Positions 1 to 6,941 of a stretch of DNA of 8,378 nt are shown here, piece by piece; position 1 is the stretch's first letter, and each line of letters starts with the position of its first letter. The notes under the pieces were generated by a model, which was not told where the DNA came from, made no database searches, and saw only the letters and a list, made by a program, of their open reading frames with translations. Location: contig JADFCT010000159.1 of the NCBI GenBank assembly GCA_017161665.1, positions 1 to 8,378 of the forward strand, in the 5' to 3' direction. A program made the position numbers and the translations under genes. Source of the DNA: Candidatus Sumerlaeota bacterium. Lineage in GTDB: Bacteria > Sumerlaeota > Sumerlaeia > JADFCT01.

Positions 1-181
1 CTCTGGTCACCGTGACGATCCGGGGCGTCCTCTTTTGTCGCAGTTTGGAGTCGTCAAGACGCGCCCTCGCTCCATTGTGTCTCCCCTTGTCGCGGTCATC
101 ACGAAGTCGTAGACAACCGAACCGCTGATTGCCTGCGGTCTGCCCGTCGCCATTCCTCTGACCCAGGGTTTGGATAGTGCC

Positions 182-199
182 GCCCCGACCGGGGCTTTT
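182..199 (+). terminator. weak intrinsic-terminator-like hairpin
   Basis: GCCCC (182-186) pairs with GGGGC (191-195) across a four-base GACC loop and is followed directly by TTTT (196-199). The stem is short but all G:C. A competing 8-bp inverted repeat, CCGACCGG (185-192) with CCGGTCGG (218-225), overlaps it, so the two structures could be alternatives. If it works, it would end transcription of a gene lying left of the window and insulate the hydrogenase operon. Confidence 0.3.
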
Positions 200-289
200 C
201 GATATCGACTCACGCTACCGGTCGGAATGGAAAGCGACGCCACAATCCGCCCCACAGAAGCATGGGGTTTTTGTCGGATTAAACGCGAA

Positions 290-510
290 ATATTGTTCGA
301 TTCCTGCAACGATTTGGACCGATCATTCATTTATTTTTGCTCGATTCAAGAGCGCGTTGAAGTCGAAATCGCCTTTTTTTTATCGAAAATATATTCTCGA
401 ATGGTTCGATCTGATCAGCCTCAAGTCATTTATTATCAACGGTCTTAAATGGAGACATGCGTCTCGATATTTGATTACTGATTCCTTTTGCGCACATTCA
501 TCGATTGGTT
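290..510. repeat. AT-rich segment with clustered TCGA motifs
   Basis: TCGA followed mostly by AT-rich dinucleotides occurs at 297, 341, 363, 383, 397, 406, 464 and 501. Two more lie just upstream at 199 and 205. About one TCGA per 270 bases would be expected from base composition, so this is dense. The segment lies directly upstream of the hydrogenase promoter. It may be a protein-binding or methylation-rich upstream region, or simply compositional bias. The function is unknown. Confidence 0.35.
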
Positions 511-526
511 AGGGAATCCAATCCTG

Positions 527-555
527 TTTAAAAATATACCCCCCTTGGGTATATT
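527..555 (+). promoter_or_regulatory. candidate sigma70-type promoter of the hydrogenase operon
   Basis: The -35 candidate TTTAAA (527-532) matches 4 of 6 consensus bases. The -10 candidate TATATT (550-555) matches 5 of 6. They are separated by exactly 17 bases. Transcription would start near 562, giving a leader of about 165 bases before the NuoE-like start at 727. The inverted repeat at 533-555 fills the spacer and covers the -10, which supports this as a regulated promoter. The assignment is by eye and no start site is known. Confidence 0.45.
533..555. promoter_or_regulatory. 9-bp inverted repeat, probable operator (CsoR/FrmR-like appearance)
   Basis: AATATACCC (533-541) and GGGTATATT (547-555) are perfect reverse complements around a CCCTT centre. 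The layout, with AT-rich ends and a C-tract/G-tract middle, resembles operators of the CsoR/RcnR/FrmR repressor family (copper, nickel, formaldehyde or persulfide sensors), as I recall them. It does not resemble a Rex (TTGTGA-type) or Fnr (TTGAT-N4-ATCAA) site. It sits between the -35 and -10 candidates, so a bound repressor would block RNA polymerase. No regulator gene lies in the window, and the family assignment is inference. Confidence 0.5.
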
Positions 556-690
556 GCATTGATTTTGGACTTGCATGCTCCCATGGAATTGGAAGAGAAT
601 GTACCCTTAGACCTTCGCGTGAACCGGCACGGATCCACCCTACCTCTATCGTTCTGTGCAGTTGCGCCGGGGTCTGCAAACGTTATAAGG

Positions 691-706
691 CGGTCCCTCA
701 GGACCG
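691..706 (+). other. leader hairpin just upstream of the NuoE-like start
   Basis: CGGTCC (691-696) pairs perfectly with GGACCG (701-706) around a CTCA loop. It ends eight bases before the Shine-Dalgarno sequence and has no T-run after it. It is therefore more likely a 5'-leader stem (mRNA stability or translation) than a terminator. Confidence 0.4.
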
Positions 707-713
707 TTGATTC

Positions 714-719
714 AGGAGG
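714..719 (+). promoter_or_regulatory. ribosome-binding site fixing the NuoE-like start at 727
   Basis: AGGAGG is separated by seven bases from ATG 727. The reading frame stays open upstream to a TTG at 559 and includes an in-frame ATG at 584. Those upstream starts lack a comparable site, and the upstream translation resembles no NuoE N-terminus. This site therefore decides the start. Confidence 0.8.
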
Positions 720-726
720 TTGTCGA

Positions 727-1266
727 ATGGCCGCAGAATGTTGTTGCGCATGTGCCGAGGAACTGACCGAGGCGCAATTGCTCGAGAAACTGGACACGGT
801 CCTTGAGGATTATCGGGAAACGCCCGGCGCGCTGATTCCTGTGCTTCAGATCACTCAAGGGATGTTTGGTTATTTGCCCGAGTCGGCGTTGAAGAGGATC
901 AGTATCGCCCTGGGCAAACCGTATAGCGAAGTGGCGGGTGTGGTTGGCTTTTATTCATTCTTTTCCACCACGCCTCGCGGAAAGCACCTGGTCCGGGTCT
1001 GCCTGGGCACAGCGTGTTATGTGCGGGGGGGCAAAGAGGTCCTGGACGCGCTGAAGGACAATTTGAAAATCGATGTGGGTAGCACGACGGTGGATAAAAA
1101 GTTCTCTCTCGAAATCGGTCGTTGCTTTGGCGCCTGTGGGTTGGCGCCGGTCATCATGGTGGACGAGGACGTGCATCAGCGCGTCAAGCCGTCGAAGATC
1201 GCGGCGATTTTGAGTCAATACCAAAGCGAGGACGCCACGAAGTCCGAAGACGGAGGGACACAATGA
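727..1266 (+). CDS. hndA: NuoE-like [2Fe-2S] subunit of NAD(P)-linked [FeFe] hydrogenase
   Basis: A 179-residue thioredoxin-like ferredoxin of the NuoE/HndA/HydC family. It normally carries one [2Fe-2S] cluster next to the flavin subunit in the soluble diaphorase part of the enzyme. A helical region (about 15-85) contains the family stretch ALIPVLQITQGMFGYLP and GVVGFYSFF. The thioredoxin fold follows, with the four ligands C92 and C97 (CLGTAC) and C133 and C137 (CFGAC). Length is normal for the family. The N-terminus has an unusual cysteine group (C5, C6, C7, C9). The start at 727 is set by AGGAGG at 714-719. The stop overlaps the next start (ATGA, 1263-1266), indicating translational coupling with the flavoprotein gene. 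It could also serve a formate dehydrogenase, but the adjacent hydrogenase gene makes the hydrogenase role likely. Confidence 0.93.
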   Translation: MAAECCCACAEELTEAQLLEKLDTVLEDYRETPGALIPVLQITQGMFGYLPESALKRISIALGKPYSEVAGVVGFYSFFSTTPRGKHLVRVCLGTACYVRGGKEVLDALKDNLKIDVGSTTVDKKFSLEIGRCFGACGLAPVIMVDEDVHQRVKPSKIAAILSQYQSEDATKSEDGGTQ

Positions 1267-4200
1267 CGGAGCGAATCGAATCAGTCGAGACACTGAACCA
1301 GGTCAAGGCGGCCACGCTGGCCGAAATGGCCGCCAAGGCCGATCAGGGCTGTAAACGGATTTTGTTGTGCGCGGGCGCCGGTTGCATCGCCTCCGGTTCC
1401 CTGGACGTGCGCGACGCCCTGCAGGCGCAATTGGCCAACAAAAACTGGGCGGAAAAGGCCGAAATCATCGAGACCGGCTGTATGGGGCCGTGTTCGGCGG
1501 GACCGGTCCTTCAGGTCGGCGACGTGTTCTATGAGAATGTCACGGAAAATGACGCGGAAGAGATCGTGTCCGAACACGTGATCAATGGCCGTCCGGTGCA
1601 GCGATTGCTGCCGACCCGGCCGCGGGACAAGCACGCGGTCGTGGAAGACAAGAAAGAGATCAGCTTTTTCCGCAAACAAACGAAAATTGTCCTCCGCAAT
1701 TGCGGTGAGATCAATCCCAAGCGGATTGAGGACTATATCGCCCGCGACGGTTACGGCGCTCTGGCGAAAATCGTCAAGGACATGACCCCGGAACAGGTCA
1801 TTGAGCAAATGAAGAAAGCCGGGCTGCGCGGTCGCGGCGGCGCGGGTTTCCCGACGTGGATGAAGTGGAATTTCACCCGCATGGCCGAGGGCGATCAGAA
1901 ATACGTCCTGTGCAACGCCGACGAAGGCGACCCCGGCGCGTTCATGGATCGCAGCGTGCTGGAAGGCGATCCACACTCGGTCATCGAAGGCATGGCCATC
2001 GCCGCCTACGCCATCGGCGCCAATCAGGGCTATGTGTATGTGCGCGCTGAGTATCCGCTGGCTGTCGAGCGTCTGGAATTTGCCTTGAAGCAGGCCCGCG
2101 CGGTGGGGCTCCTGGGCAAGAAGATCATGGGTTTGGATTTTGACTTTGAACTCGAAATCCGCATGGGGTCCGGCGCCTTTGTCTGTGGCGAGGAAACCGC
2201 CTTGATCACGTCCATCGAAGGCAACCGCGGCGAACCGCGTCCGCGTCCGCCCTTCCCCGCTCAGAAGGGGTTGTGGGAAAAACCCACGCTCCTCAACAAT
2301 GTGGAAACCTATGCCAACGTGCCCGCCATCCTGCTCAAGGGAGGCGACTGGTACGCTTCGTATGGCACGGAACAGAGCAAGGGGACGAAGGTCTTCGCGC
2401 TGGCCGGCGCCATCCATAACGCCGGTCTCGTGGAAGTGCCCATCGGCACGGCCCTGGGGGATTTGATTTACGACGTCGGCGGCGGTGTCCCCGGCGGTAA
2501 GGAATTCAAGGCGGCTCAATGCGGTGGCCCCTCGGGCGGTTGTATCCCGAAAGCCAATCTCAATGTGCCTCTGGACTACGACGCGCTGGCCGAACTCGGC
2601 GCCATCATTGGCTCGGGCGGTCTCGTCGTTATGGACGAAGACAGTTGTATGGTCGATGTGGCCCGCTTCTTTCTGGAATTTGTTCAGGAAGAGTCCTGCG
2701 GCAAGTGTGTGCCGTGTCGCGTGGGCACCAAACGCATGTTGGAAATCCTGACCCGCATTTGTGAAGGCGATGGTCGGGACGGCGACATTGAGCGGTTGAT
2801 TGAGCTGGGGCAGCAGATTCAGGACACCGCTTTGTGCGGTCTGGGTCAGACGGCGCCGAATCCCGTCCTGTCCACCATCCGCCATTTCCGTGATGAATAT
2901 GTGGCCCACATCCGTGACAAACGCTGTCCGGCCGCTGTCTGTCCCTCCCTGGTGGATTCGCCGTGCCGCAACGGTTGTCCCTCGTCGGTCGACATTCCCG
3001 GCTTCCTGTCCCTCGTGGGCGAAGGGCGGATCGCCGAGGCCCTGCGCCTGCATCGCGAGCGCAATCCCTTCGCCGCCGTGTGCGCCCGTGTATGTTTCCA
3101 CTCGTGTGAGAACAAATGTCGCCGCTCCCTGCTGGATGGCGACTCGGTGGCCATCCGCGGCGTCAAGCGGTTCATGGTCGATCAGGAAGTGACGATTCAA
3201 GTGCCCGAAGTCCGGGAAAACGAGAAGAATGCGAAACGCAAAGTCGCCATCATCGGCGCCGGCCCGGCGGGCTTGTCGTGCGCCTACTTCCTGGCGCGGC
3301 TGGGCTATAAACCGCACGTTTTTGAGGCCGAGCATCGGCCGGGTGGTATGTTGGCCCAGACCATTCCCTCGTATCGTCTGCCGCGCGAAGTCCTGGCGCG
3401 CGAAGTGCGCATGATTGAGCAAATGGGCGTGGAAATTGAAACGGGCAAGGCTCTGGGCAGAGACTTCACGCTGGCTCAGTTGCGCGCCGATGGGTACGAA
3501 GCCGTCTTTGTCGGCATCGGCGCCCCGCTGGGCATGGCCCTGGGGATTCCGAACGCCGACGCGGACGGCGTGGTGGACGCCATGGAATTCAACCGCACCT
3601 ATAACCTCCGCGGTTCGGTCAAGGTCGGTAAAAAGGTCATCGTCGTCGGTGGCGGCAACTCGGCCGTTGACGCCGCGCGCACGGCCATGCGCCTGGGCGC
3701 GGACACCGTCACCATCGTTTATCGCCGCTCCCGGGAAGAAATGCCGGCGTATGAAGAGGAGATCATTGAGGCCGAACACGAAGGCGTTCAACTCCAGATG
3801 CTGAACCTTCCCGTTGAAGTGGTCTCAGAGGGCGGAAAGGTCACCGGGCTCAAATGCCGGCGCATGCGACTGGCCGGATTCGACCGAAGCGGTCGCCGCA
3901 GCCCCATGGCCGAAGGCGCCGAGTTCGTGATCGACGCCGACCAGGTCATTGTGGCCATCGGGCAGACGGTGGATCTCAATTCCGTCCTTGGCAATGTGAC
4001 GTTGGAAAAAAAATGGAGCAACTTCATCAATGTCGATCCTGTCACGGGACAGACGTCCATTGACTGGATTTTCTCTGGCGGAGACGTGGTCACCGGGCCG
4101 GATTCGGTGGTCGGCGCCGTCAACGGCGGCGAAGCCGCGGCCGTCGGCATTGACCAGTATCTGACCGGCGAGAATCACGCTTTCTGGCGTAAAGACAAGG

Positions 4201-4382
4201 TCATCGACACGGATTTCGATCCTGATGACGAGCCGTGCCCGCACAAGCGTGAAACGGTTCAGACGATTTCCATCGAACGTCGTCGCAATAACTTCGAGGA
4301 AGTCGAGCAGTCGTGGTCGCCAGCCGTGGCCAAGCGCCAGGCCCAACGCTGTTTGCGTTGTGACTACGGGAAACGCCAATAA
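1263..4382 (+). CDS. HydB/NuoF-type NADH:FMN subunit fused to GltD/NfnB-type FAD/NADPH oxidoreductase
   Basis: A 1039-residue flavoprotein hub. Residues 30-110 are a thioredoxin-like [2Fe-2S] domain (C36, C41, C73, C77), equivalent to HndB fused as in HydB. Residues 130-545 are NuoF: the FMN loop GRGGAGFPTW (190-199), the glycine-rich NADH segment with CGEETAL (308-314), and [4Fe-4S] ligands C479, C482, C485 and C525. After HIRDKRCPAAVC, where HydB normally continues into a ferredoxin domain, the protein becomes GltD-like. An Fe-S domain has C555, C560, C568, C572, C607, C611, C615 and C619. FAD binding is at GAGPAG (665-670), the second dinucleotide fold at GGGNSA (796-801), the NADP-type arginines in YRRS (820-823), and the closing GGD at 939-941. 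The tail holds CLRC (1030-1033). The start overlaps the NuoE-like stop by ATGA. It likely connects NAD(H) and NADP(H) to the hydrogenase. Domain calls are firm; the physiological direction is inference. Confidence 0.93.
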   Translation: MTERIESVETLNQVKAATLAEMAAKADQGCKRILLCAGAGCIASGSLDVRDALQAQLANKNWAEKAEIIETGCMGPCSAGPVLQVGDVFYENVTENDAEEIVSEHVINGRPVQRLLPTRPRDKHAVVEDKKEISFFRKQTKIVLRNCGEINPKRIEDYIARDGYGALAKIVKDMTPEQVIEQMKKAGLRGRGGAGFPTWMKWNFTRMAEGDQKYVLCNADEGDPGAFMDRSVLEGDPHSVIEGMAIAAYAIGANQGYVYVRAEYPLAVERLEFALKQARAVGLLGKKIMGLDFDFELEIRMGSGAFVCGEETALITSIEGNRGEPRPRPPFPAQKGLWEKPTLLNNVETYANVPAILLKGGDWYASYGTEQSKGTKVFALAGAIHNAGLVEVPIGTALGDLIYDVGGGVPGGKEFKAAQCGGPSGGCIPKANLNVPLDYDALAELGAIIGSGGLVVMDEDSCMVDVARFFLEFVQEESCGKCVPCRVGTKRMLEILTRICEGDGRDGDIERLIELGQQIQDTALCGLGQTAPNPVLSTIRHFRDEYVAHIRDKRCPAAVCPSLVDSPCRNGCPSSVDIPGFLSLVGEGRIAEALRLHRERNPFAAVCARVCFHSCENKCRRSLLDGDSVAIRGVKRFMVDQEVTIQVPEVRENEKNAKRKVAIIGAGPAGLSCAYFLARLGYKPHVFEAEHRPGGMLAQTIPSYRLPREVLAREVRMIEQMGVEIETGKALGRDFTLAQLRADGYEAVFVGIGAPLGMALGIPNADADGVVDAMEFNRTYNLRGSVKVGKKVIVVGGGNSAVDAARTAMRLGADTVTIVYRRSREEMPAYEEEIIEAEHEGVQLQMLNLPVEVVSEGGKVTGLKCRRMRLAGFDRSGRRSPMAEGAEFVIDADQVIVAIGQTVDLNSVLGNVTLEKKWSNFINVDPVTGQTSIDWIFSGGDVVTGPDSVVGAVNGGEAAAVGIDQYLTGENHAFWRKDKVIDTDFDPDDEPCPHKRETVQTISIERRRNNFEEVEQSWSPAVAKRQAQRCLRCDYGKRQ

Positions 4383-4406
4383 GCCCGAGGAGAGGAATGG
4401 AACGAA

Positions 4407-6179
4407 ATGCCTAGATTAAAAATAAATAACATTGAAGTAACGGTGGACGACGGCGCCACAGTGCTCAAGGCCGCCAAGCAGGCCGGAATCAAAATTCCGA
4501 CCATGTGTTATCTTGAAGGCGTTCAGTGTCTCGGCGCCTGCCGTGTGTGTCTGGTCGAGATCGAAGGCGCCCGCACACTGGTCGCCTCGTGTTCGGCGCC
4601 GGCGACGGACGGAATGGTGGTTCACACAAACACCCGCCGAGTGCGCGATGCCCGACGGACGGTGGTCGAACTGCTGTTGTCTGAACACGCCGGCGAGTGT
4701 CAGACCTGTCTGCGCAGCAAGAATTGTGAGTTGCAGACGCTGGCATACGAAATGGGGATCATGGAGCAGATCTTCGAGGGCGAGACAACCACGCAGCATG
4801 TGGACGAGTCCACGCCTGCCCTGCGCCGCGACAATGGCAAGTGCATCAAGTGCCGCCGCTGCGTCAGCGTGTGTCAGGAAATCCAGAACGTCGGCGCCCT
4901 GTTCCCCCAGGGCCGTGGTTTCGCTGGAGTGATCGGGCCGGCCTTCAATCAGGACCTGAGCACGGTGGCCTGTGTTCAGTGCGGCCAGTGCGCCGCCGTG
5001 TGCCCCGTGGGCGCCATCACCGAAGTCAGCGAAGTGGACAAGGTCTGGCAGATGATTGAGGATCCGGACAAGATCGTCATCGTTCAGACAGCGCCGGCCA
5101 TCCGGGCGGCTCTGGGCGAAATGTTCGACTATCAACCCGGCACGCTGGTCACCGGCAAAATGACCGCCGCCCTGCGCCGCATCGGATTCGATGCCGTCTT
5201 TGACACGAACTTTACAGCCGACGTGACCATCATGGAAGAAGGCACGGAACTGTTGACCCGTCTCAAGAAGGCCCTGGTGGACAAACAGGATGTGCCCCTG
5301 CCCCTGTTTACCAGTTGCTCGCCGGGCTGGATCAAGTATGCCGAGTATTTCAATCCCGACATCCTGCCCAATCTGTCCACGTGCAAATCACCGCAGCAGA
5401 TGTTCGGCGCCCTGGCCAAGACGTACTATGCCAACAAGATCGGCAAGCGCCCCGAGGACATCTATTGCGTGTCCATCATGCCCTGCACGGCCAAGAAGTT
5501 TGAATGTCAGCGTCCGGAAATGACGGACAGCGGTGTGCGGGATGTGGACGTGGTGCTGACGACTCGTGAATTGGGCCGAATGATCCGCGAGGCCAACATT
5601 GCCTTCCGGGAGCTGCCCGACGAAAAAATGGACGCGCCCATGGGTATTTCGTCCGGCGCGGCGGACATCTTCGCCAATACGGGCGGCGTCATGGAAGCGG
5701 CCCTGCGGACCGCCTATGAAATCGTCACCGGCAAGGAACTGCCCATGGACAACCTCCATGTGGCGCCCGTGGCCGGACTGGAAGGCGTCAAGGAAGCCTC
5801 GTTGACCGTCCAGGGCGCTCAGGGCGATTGGGCCTTCCTGGAAGGCGCCACGCTGAATGTGGCCGTCGCCCATGGACTCAAAAACGCGCAGACCGTCATT
5901 GATCGGATGCGTTCGGGCGAGAAGCAATATCACTTTGTCGAAGTGATGACCTGTCCCGGCGGGTGTATCGGTGGCGGTGGCCAGCCGCGCTTCTGCACGG
6001 ATGAAATCCGAAAAGCCCGTATTGCTGCCATCTATCGCGAAGATGAAGGCAAGGCTTTGCGCAAGTCTCACGAAAGCCCGGATGTGGCGCGCGTGTATCA
6101 GGAATTCCTCGGCCAGCCGCTGGGAGAAAAATCCCATCACCTGCTCCACACCCAGTACACCGCTCGCGAAAAGGTCTGA
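4407..6179 (+). CDS. hndD: [FeFe] hydrogenase catalytic subunit (HndD/HydA type)
   Basis: A 590-residue cytoplasmic hydrogenase for 2H+ + 2e- = H2, close to HndD in length. From the N-terminus it has a [2Fe-2S] domain (C34, C45, C48, C62) and a His-Cys [4Fe-4S] site (H94, C98, C101, C107). Two ferredoxin-type [4Fe-4S] clusters follow (C146, C149, C152, C156 and C189, C192, C195, C199). The H-cluster domain has L1 TSCSPGW (302-308), L2 MPCTAKKFE (358-366) and L3 MTCPGGCIGGGGQP (514-527; C516, C520). A small-subunit domain ends the protein (about 545-585). L1 has Ser305 where CpI-type enzymes have a ligand cysteine, with an extra C326 in STCKSPQQ. It begins 24 bases after the fusion gene, with GAGGAGAGG at 4387-4395. 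An ATG at 4397 is followed by an immediate stop and is rejected. No maturase genes are present here. Confidence 0.95.
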   Translation: MPRLKINNIEVTVDDGATVLKAAKQAGIKIPTMCYLEGVQCLGACRVCLVEIEGARTLVASCSAPATDGMVVHTNTRRVRDARRTVVELLLSEHAGECQTCLRSKNCELQTLAYEMGIMEQIFEGETTTQHVDESTPALRRDNGKCIKCRRCVSVCQEIQNVGALFPQGRGFAGVIGPAFNQDLSTVACVQCGQCAAVCPVGAITEVSEVDKVWQMIEDPDKIVIVQTAPAIRAALGEMFDYQPGTLVTGKMTAALRRIGFDAVFDTNFTADVTIMEEGTELLTRLKKALVDKQDVPLPLFTSCSPGWIKYAEYFNPDILPNLSTCKSPQQMFGALAKTYYANKIGKRPEDIYCVSIMPCTAKKFECQRPEMTDSGVRDVDVVLTTRELGRMIREANIAFRELPDEKMDAPMGISSGAADIFANTGGVMEAALRTAYEIVTGKELPMDNLHVAPVAGLEGVKEASLTVQGAQGDWAFLEGATLNVAVAHGLKNAQTVIDRMRSGEKQYHFVEVMTCPGGCIGGGGQPRFCTDEIRKARIAAIYREDEGKALRKSHESPDVARVYQEFLGQPLGEKSHHLLHTQYTAREKV

Positions 6180-6215
6180 GCCCCATCGGGTGAATGGATC
6201 TCCTGCTTGACAACA

Positions 6216-6266
6216 CCGGCGTATTCGCTTCTCATTACCGGGAGAGTGAATGCGCCGGAGTTTTTT
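6216..6266 (+). terminator. strong intrinsic terminator ending the hydrogenase operon
   Basis: The left arm (6216-6233) pairs with the right arm (6242-6258) in a 17-bp stem. The stem has two G:U pairs and one bulged T (6230). The loop is eight bases (6234-6241), and AG plus six Ts (6261-6266) follow. It starts 36 bases after the hydrogenase stop. It therefore separates the three-gene hydrogenase unit from the lipoprotein gene and argues against an upstream start for that gene. Confidence 0.88.
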
Positions 6267-6376
6267 GGGGGGGGCGTCGCATGGCCGGGGGCGAGGCGCC
6301 CGACGCCGCATGGAATTCCGGCGACTCCATTTGCGGGGCTGTGTCAGGTTATTCTGTTCCAGGGAGCGATTCTTTC

Positions 6377-6931
6377 ATGTCAACGCAGGTATTCACAGGC
6401 GCATTCATCGGGAAGGGCGCGGGACTGTCGGCATCGTTGTGTGTTCTGATACTGGCCGGATGCGCCGGGCAGGCTTCGAAAACGCCACCGGATATGATTC
6501 GCCCGGAGGCGCCAACCGAGATTGCCGAACGCGGGCCCGTTCGGGATCAGGGGATCGAGATCATGGCCTATGCGATGAACAATATCGTTCGTATCGAATT
6601 GGTCAATCGCAATGAGTACCCCATTCTGGTGGGGCCGAAGTGTTTCGCCGTCGTTCCGCCAGGACAGGCGCAGGCCGTGCTCCCCAAAATCGGAATTGAC
6701 GATTTCGCGGTCCCCATCCGTTCCCTGCCCAAAGATCAGGGCATTCAAGGACATATTCGCTTCAATGAACTCAAGGTCCTCCTGGGCGGTTCGCTCCTGT
6801 TCCAGACCGTGGAGCCCCGGATGGCCCAACCCATTCGCTGTCCGATTCAGGAGCCGCCCACGCTGGCCAAGGAAACGCCGGCCGTCACGCGACCGGCGCA
6901 GCAAGGCAAATGGTATAATCCGTTCGACTGA
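6377..6931 (+). CDS. predicted lipoprotein of unknown function
   Basis: A 184-residue secreted protein that I do not recognise. A type II signal peptide is clear: a short N-region with K13, the hydrophobic run LSASLCVLI (17-25), and lipobox LAGC (26-29), giving Cys29 as the lipidated residue. Ala30 at +2 would favour the outer membrane if the cell is Gram-negative. Residues 30-60 form a Pro/charged linker. About 60-150 look beta-rich, with alternating hydrophobic stretches (IVRIELVNRNEYPILVG) like a small beta-sandwich. The C-terminus is a Pro-rich tail ending in KWYNPFD. Two further cysteines (C89, C155) could form a disulfide. AGGGAG at 6361-6366 precedes the ATG at 6377. The frame is open back to 6194, but that would place the signal peptide internally and cross the terminator. 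It is transcribed independently of the hydrogenase genes. Confidence 0.75.
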   Translation: MSTQVFTGAFIGKGAGLSASLCVLILAGCAGQASKTPPDMIRPEAPTEIAERGPVRDQGIEIMAYAMNNIVRIELVNRNEYPILVGPKCFAVVPPGQAQAVLPKIGIDDFAVPIRSLPKDQGIQGHIRFNELKVLLGGSLLFQTVEPRMAQPIRCPIQEPPTLAKETPAVTRPAQQGKWYNPFD

Positions 6932-6941
6932 GTCACGGATG

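Larger units (their letters stand above)
1..526. other. gene-poor upstream region
   Basis: I see no supportable gene here. The open frames on both strands lack a convincing ribosome-binding site and have low-complexity translations rich in Arg and Ser with no recognisable motif. A short open frame enters from the left edge on the + strand and stops at a TAG near 110. It could be the tail of an upstream gene, but nothing identifies it. Composition changes from GC-rich (1-250) to clearly AT-rich (about 285-555), as expected for a promoter region. Small palindromes include CTGATCAG at 411-418 and GAGAC/GTCTC at 452-465. Confidence 0.5.

Noticed and set aside
7..330. A 107-codon minus-strand open frame at the left end
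   Set aside because: It has no convincing ribosome-binding site, a low-complexity Arg/Ser-rich translation, no recognisable motif, and overlaps a hairpin.
395..425. GGTTCGATC resembling a tRNA T-loop
   Set aside because: The flanking five-base arms do not pair and no acceptor, D or anticodon stem can be found around it.
1281..3791. An 836-codon open frame on the minus strand across the NuoF-GltD gene
   Set aside because: It lies wholly opposite a gene with unmistakable domains and motifs. Its translation is rich in His, Gly, Arg and Asp with no family motif, as expected from GC-rich codon bias on the coding strand.
5388..6311. A 307-codon minus-strand open frame over the hydrogenase C-terminal half
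   Set aside because: It is a shadow of the hydrogenase gene, with no motif or ribosome-binding site, and it crosses the operon terminator.
6194..6376. Upstream extension of the lipoprotein reading frame
   Set aside because: It would begin before and read through the strong terminator at 6216-6266, and it would bury the signal peptide and lipobox inside the protein.
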